NCBI GenBank assembly: GCA_963920635.1
Contig: OY987298.1
Coordinates: forward strand, 69,771,949 to 69,835,948
Origin: Pseudeuparius sepicola
Lineage: Eukaryota > Arthropoda > Insecta > Coleoptera > Anthribidae
DNA: 64,000 nucleotides
Reading direction: 5' to 3'
Every line of letters starts with the position of its first letter. Position 1 is the stretch's first letter. Below the pieces are notes generated by a model. That model searched no databases. It was not told the DNA's origin and worked only from the letters and a program-made list of their open reading frames with translations. This document shows, in pieces, positions 34,291 through 44,890 of this stretch. Made by a program: the position numbers and the translations under genes.

Positions 34291-35017
34291 TAGGCCTGAG
34301 ACAAAATATCGATAAAATCGAAAGTATCGATACTATCGATTTTATCGATACTCGATATTCAATTTCGATAAATCGAAATATCGATATTATCGATTTTATC
34401 GATATTTTCGATTTTATCGATCTTTTCGATTTTATCGATCTTTTCGATTTTATCGATCTTTTCGATTTTATCGATCTTTTCGATTTTATCGATCTTTTCG
34501 ATTTTATCGATATTTTTGATTTTATCGATCTTTTCGATTTTATCGATCTTTTCGATTTTATCGATCTTTTCGATTTTATCGATATTTTTGATTTTACCGA
34601 TCTTTCCAATTATATCTATCTTTTGATAGGAATAAAGGAAATTGCTGCACCCATTGCGTCCAGATCGCGCCCGCAGAAAGCCGATCGGCCTTTTTTTTGT
34701 CTAGCTTCTTAAATAAGATCAATTTTATCGATAAGATCGATTTTATCAATATGATCGATAAGATCGATTTTATCGATAAGATCGATTATATCGATAAGAT
34801 CGATTTTATCGATAAGATCGATTATATCGATAAGATCGATTTTATCGATAAGATCGATTATATCGATAAGATCGATTTTATCGATAAGATCGATTATGTC
34901 GATAAGATCGATTTTATCGATAAGATCGATTATATCGATAAGATCGATTTATCGATTTTATCGATATTTTTTCAGTATCGATTTCCGATACTGAAATTCG
35001 GAGATCGAACAGCCCTA
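34291..35017. mobile_element. hAT MITE composed largely of ATCGAT minisatellite, 8-bp target duplication
   Basis: The termini are TAGGCCTGAG on the left and the inverse of TAGGGCTGTTCGATC on the right. GTGACGGG flanks both sides (34283-34290, 35018-35025), a perfect 8-bp duplication. The interior is two arrays of 18-bp units: TCGATTTTATCGATCTTT (about 34390-34610) and ATCGATTTTATCGATAAG alternating with a TATA variant (about 34725-34965). They are separated by about 110 bp of unique sequence. The open frames of repeating KSKRSI and KIDFID are by-products of the 18-bp period and not genes. Confidence 0.92.
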
Positions 35018-35660
35018 GTGACGGGAAATGCCGGCCAATCACCTAAAATAAAGGTGCGTCCCACGTGTGTTGGTCATTTTTTTTTTTCACCGAAAATCCT
35101 TAATAACTCGAAAATGAGAAATAATTTACCTGAAAAAGTTTCTTTAAATATGTTGACCCGTTCTCCGGCCATCTCGCCGTACTGTCAGATCTCCCGAAAA
35201 ACGCGATTGAAAAAATTTTTCCTCTGCATCAAACGGTATATGGCACTGGCTGTATAGCGGGACTTCGCACACAACTCGCGTCCCCGAGGTCCAGACTTGC
35301 CCCCGTCTTTCGCGCCGTATTTAACAGCGGAGGATTTCGTGGCCCCGAAAATACGCCTATCGGAACAAGGGATGAAGCCTTTATGGTTGCTTCATGGGCC
35401 TTCTTTCCAATGGTACCTATTTTGTTCTATAATCATATGAGAGTAGATTTGCTTGAAAATTGGCCGCAACTTTATAACAATGATCGGACCCATATAAATT
35501 GAGGCAACCTACTGGCTTCAAGTAAAGAAATATACTTTTTACATTTTACATCTAATAAGCTTATGAGAGTTGAAATCATGCAGCCGGCTCTCGTACTATA
35601 TGATCAAAATTTTGACGGGTTCTTTCATTTTCACTGAGGAGTTTTGATTGATTATACAGG

Positions 35661-36764
35661 ACATTCTGCATAAGAACCGACACAGAGCAGGATCATACAG
35701 GGGAGCCCAAAATAAGGCGATTTAACACAACTTACCTCTATACTAAGTTGCACCCCTTAGAAGTAATAGGATTTGAAATTGGGCTTTGAAATTTCGAAAA
35801 AAATCAATCTGTTATTTTTGAACTTGGAAAAACCAAATTTGGTACACGTTGTGGGTGTACCAAGGGCATTAATTGACAGAAAACATAGTTCAATTGTACC
35901 ATTTTAAAGGGTTAATACAGAGTGATGCAACCTAAAAATGTGACAGAACTTTTTTGTTCGTTGGCGGACTGACAAAATTGTTACTTTGTGTTATAAAGAA
36001 TTTAATTGTAAAACTTTTTTACTCGTTATTTTTCGAAAAACTTTATCGCTTTCGCCAAAAACGCGAATAACTAAAAACACGTATTGTAGATGTGATATTT
36101 AAAATCTTTGAAAATTCAAAAGTTGGCTATGAAATTAAACGTCAAACTTGAATAACAACTATTTAATGGAAAAAGAATCCAAATAAATGGATTGGAAGAG
36201 GAAATAATTGCCCACAAGTTTGGCTGCCACGGTCACAAGATCTCAACAAATGTGACTTCTTTCTTTGGGTAAAACATACCTATGCAGTTTTAATAAACTG
36301 TGTTTGTGGAGCTGAGACTGTAAGTTTTACCCTTCTCATTATATTCACCCACTCCACTTAAAGATGGACTATTTCATCCGCTTACAATTTTAGGAACATC
36401 TTAAAGCTCCTAACATTCTCTTGGGTAATAAAATGTGTATTTATTTTTTATTAATAGAAAATATGTTATTTCGATTACAAGAAAAGGACTTATTACTAAT
36501 AAAACGGACAACAGCGCTCAGGCATTCAAATAGAAAATTATATTATTAAAAAATTTAAAGCTTTAGAATGTACAAATACTTTTTTTGGCAGAGGAGGTTG
36601 TTTAAAGACCTCCAAGGCCAAAAAGGGCTTACACATTGTGCAATGTATTACCTTTTTCCCGCTACTGACAATTTCATATTATAATTAGTTACTTTGTATT
36701 AAACTTTAAAAACGCTATGAAGTGGATTGTAGACAAAAGACAATAATGCTTTGAATAAAATGTA
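35661..36764. other. Noncoding DNA with a decayed transposase scrap; likely TTLL12 3' flank at right
   Basis: A terminus CAGAGTGATGCAACCTAAAA lies at about 35926. At 36165-36285 the plus strand still spells WLPRSQDLNKCDFFLW, the third-aspartate segment of an IS630/mariner-type transposase. 36285-36345 is an inverted copy of 32933-32975. Nothing else was recognised. TTTATT near 36440 would be an AATAAA for TTLL12 if the 3' UTR is about 325 bp. Confidence 0.5.
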
Positions 36765-38567
36765 TTACAGCTTCAAACAATGATCAGATTCTTCATTTAA
36801 GAATAACACTTTAAAAATATTGTTATAAAAAGATGGATAATAGTCACAAGCTCTAGCGCAATCTGGCATAAAGTTTATTTCCAATATTTTAGGTTGTATA
36901 TTATTTTCATTCCACTCCAACATTATGTCTGCAGCATAAAGTGCTCTAGATTGAGGGCTTTCTGCAATTCCACGTGGTGGTTTTTCTTGAGAGGCACATT
37001 CCAAAATCTCTTTCAACATGTTCAGTATTTTTATTTCAATTGTTTGCCAAGGATAATTAGTGAATTGACTCTTCCAATCTAATTTAAAATCTTTACATGT
37101 CTTATGTTTCAGAACAACATCTGGGCTATAGTTCATCACCGTAAAATGCTTTTCATATACATCAAACTCATTTAATTCAAATGGTCTGTTTGCAAATCTT
37201 AAGAAAAACTCTTTGTAGACAAATGCTTCTAATGGGTTTACTTTTTTCAGCAGTATTACATATCTCACATCAAATTTTACTTTTCCACACTCTGGGAAAT
37301 AAAATAGCACAGGATTTGTGATATATTTCTGGACAATTTTAGGGCCTGTTGCCGGTAATCTCATAATATAGTCTAAATTATTTGTAATATGAATATCCAT
37401 GCTACGTGCTAAATTGTAAGGTTTTACTATCCAGTAATTATCCAATTTTTCCTTTTCTCTATGTTGAAAACAGCTTGCAAAATTTGCAACTTCTGTATTT
37501 AAATTGTATGTTATTGGTAACCAGTCTGGAGATTTTTTATAGGTTTTCTGATAAAGTCTACAAGTCATACATAGCAAATCCTTTACAGTTAATACATGTT
37601 CAAATGGAAACTGATTAACATATTTATTTGGTATTTCACTCAAAGATTTAAAGTCTCTGAAATGCTTTATGTACCACAATATATTGGCATTTTCAGGGCC
37701 ATCTATTAATTCAAATCTATCATCAGTTAGAAATTGACTAATTAAATTATATTCAGAATATACCTTTAATGTTACATTTTTGACATCTAGATCATTTCGC
37801 AGATTAGATAAATTTGGTAAGGTCTCTTCTACATGTCCACTTAAGTAGTAGTTAGAGTCTGGGATTTCTGGATCCTCACCTACAACTTCTAGAGATGTTG
37901 GTACCCAAGGTAGTAACAATGCTTTCCTTCGAATCGGATCTGTTACACCCTCTGCGAAATCTCGGGTAACAAAGTCATCTTCTTCTATATTGCGAATTGG
38001 AAAGAGTAAAGAATAGGACATTTGTTCTGGTATATATATAAATGGCACTAATCTACAGTTTGGCTTATCGCTATGACTAACTGCCGATCCAATTTCATCA
38101 TTTATATACCAAACCGGAAGACGGTCTTCTACTTTCTCTGCACTTCCTAATGAATAAGTATTATTGATTTTCCACATATTTTCAAATATTTCCTCTACTA
38201 GCTGTTCAGTTGGAAGCTCAGTATCGATGCCAAGAATATTGCTCAAACGAAACCGTAATGTCTCATAAGCTTTTAAACAATGTCTTGCTTGATTTACTCG
38301 TGAAGTCCAAGCATGATCGATAAGATAAACAGATTCGGGATTCTCAACACTAACTGCCTTTATTGCTTGCAAACACCAGGCAGGTTCATGTTTATTCCTC
38401 GTTTCTTCATATTCCAGTTTAATAAGCTGGAAAACAGTTCCCGCATCAAATATGAGACTTGAAAGTTTCTTGTAAAGCATAGCCCAAAATATTTGGGGCA
38501 CACCAGATGAAACCAGCTGATTTCTGTGCAAGTCTAGGAAATTATCAAATTGCGATGTATGCCCCAT
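36765..38567 (-). CDS. TTLL12: Tubulin-tyrosine-ligase-like protein 12 (TTLL12)
   Basis: One uninterrupted 600-codon frame starts at an ATG at 38567; an in-frame stop lies about 13 codons upstream and there is no other ATG, so the start is secure. The family's usual length is about 600-650 residues. Residues 1-about 290 match the TTLL12 N-terminal region (YLIDHAWTSRVNQARHCLKA at 81-100). The C-terminal half is an ATP-grasp TTL domain: YWIVKPYNLARSMDI (378-392, with the ATP-site lysine 382), KIVQKYI (410-416), FDVRYVIL (432-439), AADIMLEW (545-552) and LEINFMPD (562-569, with metal-ligand Glu563 and Asn565). TTLL12 is a cytosolic atypical member, linked to tubulin and histone modification. The gene has no introns and no lesions, and is the only intact host gene here. 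A processed origin cannot be excluded. Confidence 0.95.
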   Translation of the reverse strand: MGHTSQFDNFLDLHRNQLVSSGVPQIFWAMLYKKLSSLIFDAGTVFQLIKLEYEETRNKHEPAWCLQAIKAVSVENPESVYLIDHAWTSRVNQARHCLKAYETLRFRLSNILGIDTELPTEQLVEEIFENMWKINNTYSLGSAEKVEDRLPVWYINDEIGSAVSHSDKPNCRLVPFIYIPEQMSYSLLFPIRNIEEDDFVTRDFAEGVTDPIRRKALLLPWVPTSLEVVGEDPEIPDSNYYLSGHVEETLPNLSNLRNDLDVKNVTLKVYSEYNLISQFLTDDRFELIDGPENANILWYIKHFRDFKSLSEIPNKYVNQFPFEHVLTVKDLLCMTCRLYQKTYKKSPDWLPITYNLNTEVANFASCFQHREKEKLDNYWIVKPYNLARSMDIHITNNLDYIMRLPATGPKIVQKYITNPVLFYFPECGKVKFDVRYVILLKKVNPLEAFVYKEFFLRFANRPFELNEFDVYEKHFTVMNYSPDVVLKHKTCKDFKLDWKSQFTNYPWQTIEIKILNMLKEILECASQEKPPRGIAESPQSRALYAADIMLEWNENNIQPKILEINFMPDCARACDYYPSFYNNIFKVLFLNEESDHCLKL

Positions 38568-38921
38568 TTCTGAATTGGGTAATAACCCTTTAGTTTCACC
38601 ACTTTAATAATTCTCCGTGATTTTGGCGATTTTTTGTACCTATCAAGTACCTATTAGCCTCAGACAATGTATTTTGTGTCGCTGGCCACGAATCTGCAAG
38701 ATTTTTTCGGCAGAAACCTGTAGTTTTTTGCCTGTAGATTTCATCGAACAGACTTTTCGCTTTTCGTTTTCGAGTGGTGACCACATACCTATATAAGTAT
38801 GTGGTGGTGACAAAACATTTTTTCGTCATAACCTCAAATCAATGTCAAAACTTCAGTACTTCAAGAGAGGATAAATCCCACTTAGGGTTCCACGTTTTCA
38901 TTGGTCGACTCAAGGTTATAG
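38568..38921. other. TTLL12 5' flank and a repeat shared with 53000-53050
   Basis: The first 300 bp upstream of TTLL12 should hold its promoter; no clear core element was assigned. 38863-38912 (GGATAAATCCCACTTAGGGT, then TTCCACGTTTTCATTGGTCG) recurs inverted at 53010-53055. The foldback element starts at 38922. Confidence 0.5.
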
Positions 38922-39184
38922 CACAGACCTATATAGCTTCGCTACAGACAGTGTTTGGGACCTGGGGACCCAATTGTTTGAACTGGCACCAATAGAGGGC
39001 GCCGCATGTGGGAAATTCCAATAAAAATATAATCGGCTGGCCTGGCGACAATAATTCGGTGGCCTTGAAAGCACATATTCCATAAAAAACGCTGCAACGT
39101 TGTCGATGCAAGAACATGTGAATAGAAGGAATAGCATTTATACGAGTAGTAAGTAGTAATAATAAGGCAGCCACAATTCGAAAT

Positions 39185-41020
39185 TATTAGAATTATTCCA
39201 GATGCACCAATCCGCGATCCGCGATTGGAGAAAATTTCCTGCCAAAAACTACTCCCTGCATCTCTTTGGCGAAACAACTTCATACCTCCACTAGGGCGTT
39301 CAAAAAGTCTCAGAAATAAAAAAAACTGCGGGAAAAAACTACCCCTTCCCATCCCCGAAGTTGTTTTTGGTCAGATCCCCGCCATTTTTAGCAAGGACGT
39401 TTAAAATTATTCCGGACCCAGACACACCCAATCCGCGGTTGAAAAAATTTGCCGGACAAAACTACCCCTGCATCCCTTTAGGAAAAAAAAATGATAACTC
39501 CATTGTTTATGGTCCGATTTTCGTCGTTTTCAGAAGGATGTTAAAAAAAGTCAGTCTGAGAAATAAAAAAACTGCCGGAAAAAAAACTACCCCTTCCCAC
39601 CCCCGAAATTGTTTTTGATCGGAACCTCGGGATTTTTAGCAAGGACGTTTAAAATTATTCCAGAAGCACCAATCCACGGTTGAAAAAAATTGCCGGACAA
39701 AACTAACCCCTGCATCCCTTTAGGGAAAAAAAAAGATAACTCCATTGTTTATGGTCCGATTTTCGTCGTTTTCACAAGGATGTTAAAAAAAGTCAGTCTG
39801 AGAAATAAAAAAAACTGCCGGAAAAAAAACTACCCCTTCCCACCCCCGAAGTTGTTTTTGGTCGGATCCTCGCTATTCTTGGCAATGTCGTTCAGAATGA
39901 CTCCAGAAACAGCAATCCGCGGTTGAAAAAATTGCCGGACAAAACTACCCCCTGCATCCCTTTGGGGAAAAAATGATAATTCCATTGTTTCTGGTCCGAT
40001 TTTCGCCGTTTTCACAAGGATGTTAAAAAAGTCAGTCTCAGAAAGAAAAAAAAAACTGCCAAAAAAACTACCCCTTCCCACCCCCGAAGTTGTTTTTGGT
40101 CGGATCCTCGCCATTTTTAGCAAGGACGTTCAAAATTATTCTAGAAGCACCAATCCGCGGTTGAAAAAAATTGCCGGACAAAACTACCCCCTGCATCCCT
40201 TTAGGAAAAAAAATGATAACTCCATTGTTTATGGTCCGATTTTCGTCGTTTTCACAAGGAAGTTAAAAAAAGTCAGTCTGAGAAATAAAAAAAACTTCCG
40301 GAAAAAAAACCACCTCTTCCCACCCCCGAAGTTGTTTTTGGTCGGATCCTCGCTATTCTTAGCAATCTCGTTCAGAATGACTCCAGAACCACCAATCCGC
40401 GGTTGAAAAAAATTGCCGGAAAAACTACCCCCTGCATCCCGTTAGGAAAAAAAATGATAACTCCATTGTTTATGGTCCGATTTTCGCCGTTTTCACAAGG
40501 ATGTTAAAAAAAGTCAGTCTCAGAAATAAAAAAAACTGCCGGAAAAAAGCTACCCCTTCCCACCCCCGAAGTTGTTTTTGATCGGAACCTCGCCATTTTT
40601 AGCAAGGACATTTAAAATTATTCCAGAAGCACCAATCCACGGTTGAAAAAAATTGCCGGACAAAACTAACCCCTGCATCCCTTTAGGGAAAAAAAAAAGA
40701 TAACTCCATTGTTTATGGTCCGATTTTTGCCGTTTTCACAAGGATGTTAAAAAAGTCAGTCTCAGAAATAAAAAAAACTGCCGGAAAATAACTACCCCTT
40801 CCCACCCCTTAAGTTGTTTTTGGCTGGATCCTCGCCATTCTTAGCAAGTACGTGCAAAATGATTCCAGAAGCACCAATCCACGGTTGAAAAAATTTGCCG
40901 GAGAAAAATACCCCCTGCATTTCTTTAGGAAAAAAATTATAACTCCATTGTTTCTGGTTCGATTTTCGCCGTTTTCAAAACTACGTTCAAAAAGTCTCAG
41001 AATTAAAAGAACTGCCATTT
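39185..41020 (+). repeat. Satellite array, ~241-bp unit, plus orientation (7-8 units)
   Basis: The anchor GGTTGAAAAAAWTTGCCGG recurs at 39437, 39678, 39921, 40159, 40401, 40641 and 40883, spaced 238-243 bp, with a degenerate unit before. Units include CTGCATCCCTTTAGG, CTCCATTGTTTATGGTCC and CCCTTCCCACCCCCGAAG. ORFs in this block are periodic by-products. Confidence 0.93.
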
Positions 41021-41379
41021 AGCGTTTTTTTTTCTTATTTAAAATCTGCCACAACTATTGCTAACCCTCATATACCAAATTTGTACAAAAATATACAGGG
41101 AGTTCCATGCTACAGGGTGTGAATGTTAAACAAAATAGGAATTTTAAGCGCAACTGGTGAATCAAGTGCGGGCCAAGGAGCTTAAATTTTCAATATGGCG
41201 GACTTCAGAGAAAAATCTGAAAAATGCATAACATACAGGGTGTCACAGAGCCAGTAATTCAAACGAATCCTGTGGAAAGGGGACTCAGTTTAGGGATATT
41301 CGAAGTTTGACTGTTGAGAATTTATTTCAACTTTTATGATTTTCGTAAAACGAAACTTCGTTAAGACTCTTGGGGGTGG
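41021..41379. other. Spacer between the satellite arrays
   Basis: Single-copy-like AT-rich sequence with three scattered ACAGGG(T/A) motifs next to TA (about 41095, 41112, 41233), possibly decayed mariner-type ends. It is the pivot of the inverted arrays. Confidence 0.6.
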
Positions 41380-44300
41380 GGAGGGTTAGTTTTTTTGTCT
41401 GAAAATTTGTTTTTGAATTCTGAGACTTTATAATATCCTTGTGAAAAGGCGACAATCGGACCAGAAAAAATGCAGTAATGATATTTTTTCGTAAAGGGGT
41501 GCAGGGGGTAGTTTTGTCCGGCAAATTTTTTCAATCGCGAATTGGTGCGTTTGGGATTACTTATTTGGAACGTCCTTGCTGAAAATGGCGAGGATTCGGG
41601 GTAGTTTTTTGTCAGGCAGTTTTTTATGCATTCTGAGACTCTTTTGAACGTTCTTGTGAAAACGGCGAAAATCGGACCAGAAATAATGGAGGTATCAATT
41701 TTTTCCCTAGAGGGATGCAGGGGGTAGTTGTGTCAGGAAAATTTTTTCAACCGCGGATTGGTGCGTCTGGGTAAATTTTGAACGTTCTGGCTGAAAATGG
41801 CGAGGATTCGACCAAAAACAACTTCGGCGGTGGGAAGAGGTAGTTTTTTGTCAGGCAGTTTTTTATGCTTCTGAGACTCTTTTGAACGTCCTTGTGAAAA
41901 CGGCGAAAATCAGACCAGAAACAATGGAGTTATCAATTTTTTTCGTTAAAGGGATGCGGGGGTAGTTGTGTCAGGAAATTTTTTTCAACCGCGTATTGGT
42001 GCGTCTGGGTAAATTTTGAACGTTCTGGCTGAAAATGGCGAGGATTCGATCAAAAACAACTTCAGGGGTGGGAAGGGGTAGTTTTTTTGTCAGGCAGTTT
42101 TTTATGCTTCTGAGACTCTTTTGAACGTCCTTGTGAAAACGGTGAAAATCCAATGGATTTATCTTTTTTTTCCTAAAGGGATGCAGGGGGTAGTTTTGTA
42201 GGGCAATTTTTTTCAACCACTGATTGGTGTTTCTGGAGTCATTCTGAACGACCTTGCTAAGAATAGCGAGGATCCGACCAAAAACAACTTCGGGGGTGGG
42301 AAGGGGTAGTTTTTTTCCGGCAGTTTTTGTTATTTCTCAGACTGACTTTTTTTAACATCCTTGTGAAAACGACGAAAATCGGACCATAAACAATGGAGTT
42401 ATCATTTTTTTCCTTAAAGGGATGCAGGGGGTAGTTGTGCCAGGAAATTTTTTCAACCGTGGATTGGTGCGTCTGGGTAAATTTTGAACGTTCTGGCTGA
42501 AAATGGCGAGGATTCGACCAAAAACAACTTCGGGGTGGGAAGGGGTAGTTTTTTGTCAGGCAGTTTTTTATGCTTCTGAGACTCTTTTGAACGTCCTTGT
42601 GAAAACGGTGAAAATCCAATGGATTTATCTTCTTTCTCCTAAAGGGATGCAGGGGGTAGTTTTGTCCGGCAATTTTTTTCAACCACTGATTGGTGTTTCT
42701 GGAGTCATTCTGAACGACCTTGCTAAGAATAGCGAGAATCCGACCAAAAACAACTTCAGTGGTGGGAAGGGGTAGTTTTTTTCGGCAGTTTTTTTTTATT
42801 TCTCAGACTGACTTTTTTTAACATCCTTGTGAAAACGACGAAAATCGGACCATAAACAATGGAGTTATCATTTTTTTTTTCCTAAAGGGATGCAGGGGGT
42901 AGTTTTGTCCGGCAATTTTTTTCAACCGCGGATTGTTGCTTCTGGAACAATTTTGAAAGTCCTTGCTAAAAATGGCGAGGTTCCGATCAAAAACAACTTC
43001 GGGGGTGGGAAGGGGTAGTTTTTTTTCCGGCAGTTTTTTATTTCTCAGACTGACTTTTTTTAACATCCTTGTGAAAACGGCGAAAATCGGACCATAAACA
43101 ATGGAGTTATCATTTTTTTTCCCAACGGGATGCAGGGGGTAGTTTTGTCCGGCAATTTTTTTCAACCGCGGATTGGTGCTTCTGGAATAATTTTGAACGC
43201 CCTTGCTAAAAATGGCGAGGTTCCGATCAAAAACAACTTCGGGGGTGGGAAGGGGTAGTTTTTTTCCGGCAGTTTTTTTTATTTCTGAGACTGACTTTTT
43301 TAACATCCTTGTGAAAACGGCGGAAATCGGACCATAAACAATGGAGTTATCATTTTTTTTCCTAACGGGATGCAGGGGGTAGTTTTGTCCGGCAATTTTT
43401 TTCAACCGCGGATTGGTGTTTCTGGAGTCATTCTGAACGACCTTGCTAAGAATAGCGAGGATCCGACCAAAAACAACTTCGGGGGTGGGAAGGGGTAGTT
43501 TTTTTTTCCGGCAGTTTTTTTATTTCTGAGACTGACTTTTTTTAACATCCTTGTGAAAACGGCGAAAATCGGACCATAAACAATGGAGTTATCATTTTTT
43601 TTCCTAACGGGATGCAGGGGGTAGTTTTGTCCGGCAATTTTTTTCAACCGCGGATTGGTGTTTCTGGAGTCATTCTGAACGACCTTGCTAAGAATAGCGA
43701 GGATCCGACCAAAAACAACTTCGGGGGTGGGAAGGGGTAGTTTTTTTTCCGGCAGTTTTTTTATTTCTCAGACTGACTTTTTTTAACATCCTTGTGAAAA
43801 CGGCGAAAATCGGACCATAAACAATGGAGTTATCATTTTTTTTCCTAACGGGATGCAGGGGGTAGTTTTGTCCGGCAATTTTTTTCAACCGCGGATTGGT
43901 GTTTCTGGAGTCATTCTGAACGACCTTGCTAAGAATAGCGAGGATCCGACCAAAAACAACTTCGGGGGTGGGAAGGGGTAGTTTTTTTTCCGGCAGTTTT
44001 TTTATTTCTCAGACTGACTTTTTTTTAACATCCTTGTGAAAGCGACGAAAATCGGACCATAAACAATGGAGTTATCATTTTTTTCCTTAAAGGGATGCAG
44101 GGGGTAGTTGTGCCAGGAAATTTTTTCAACCGTGGATTGGTGCGTCTGGGTAAATTTTGAACGTTCTGGCTGAAAATGGCGAGGATTCGACCAAAAACAA
44201 CTTCGGGGTGGGAAGGGGTAGTTTTTTGTCAGGCAGTTTTTTATGCTTCTGAGACTCTTTTGAACGTCCTTGTGAAAACGGCGAAAATGGGACCAGAAAC

Positions 44301-44510
44301 AATGGAGTTATCAATTTTTTTTCCCTAAAGGGATGCAGGGGGTAGTTTTGTCAGGTAAATTTTTTCAACCGCGGATTGGTGCGTCTGGGTAAACTTTGAA
44401 CGTTCTGGCTGAAAATGGCGAGGATCCGACCAAAAACATTTCGGGGGTGGGAAGGGGTAGTTTTTTGTCAGGCAATTTTTTTACTTCTGAGATTTTCAGG
44501 GTGTAGTTTT
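41380..44510 (-). repeat. Satellite array, ~241-bp unit, minus orientation (13 units)
   Basis: The anchor CAACCGCGGATTGGTG or variants recur at 41531, 41748, 41986, 42214, 42454, 42680, 42923, 43163, 43403, 43644, 43886, 44128 and 44366, spaced 217-243 bp. The units are the reverse complement of those at 39185-41020. Units from 42923 to 43886 are the most alike (240-242 bp spacing), suggesting the most recent amplification there. Confidence 0.93.
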
Positions 44511-44890
44511 CCCGGCAATTTTAAGTAAGTATATGTACATCAATATGAATCTCAAAAATCCTTACCTACCAATTCCATCTTCCTTGCCTCTTTCTGTGAA
44601 CATATTATTTATATCACAGATGTATATAGCTTAGCTAAGCTATATAGGTCTGTGTTTATATACATAATACATCTGCTTGTATGCAGATGTATTTTTATCC
44701 CTAAAATGGGCCGGATAGGCGACATTTGGCAACGACGAGTGGAAAGATGTAGAACTCAGCGACCTCTATGGGACGGTAGTGGAAATATTTGTACGAATTC
44801 CCACAAAGGATGCCAACTCCAGGGACTTGGCGTCCTTTTGGGTTCGCCTAAAAATATACGGCGAGGCACAGTCTGTAGCGAAGCTATATA

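Larger units (their letters stand above)
33060..35660. mobile_element. Foldback element, left arm interrupted by another foldback, loop filled by a hAT MITE
   Basis: Outer arm pieces: 33064-33120 (ATCAAAACTCCTCAGTGAAAA) matches, inverted, 35610-35655, and 33705-33845 (GAGCCGGCYGCATGATTTCA) matches, inverted, 35460-35605. The gap between the left pieces (33126-33704) is itself an inverted-repeat insertion. The loop contains the hAT MITE at 34291-35017. No coding sequence. Exact termini were not determined. Confidence 0.65.

Noticed and set aside
34238..35257. Long ORFs of repeating KSKRSI (minus) and KIDFID/KIDYID (plus)
   Set aside because: They are translations of an 18-bp ATCGAT minisatellite inside a hAT MITE with a perfect target duplication; the repeat period is a multiple of three, so stops are avoided by chance.
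38942..39352. 136-codon minus ORF near the foldback left end
   Set aside because: It spans the foldback terminus and the first degenerate satellite unit, overlaps several other ORFs and has no recognisable domain.
39361..44314. Many ORFs with KKIAGQNYPLHP and NDNSIVYGPIFVVFTRM in both strands
   Set aside because: All are readings of the 241-bp satellite units; frames break at different points in each unit and none has an independent start or domain.
39185..44510. CRISPR-like array
   Set aside because: The repeats are ~241 bp and contiguous, without short repeat plus unique spacer structure, and the sequence is eukaryotic.
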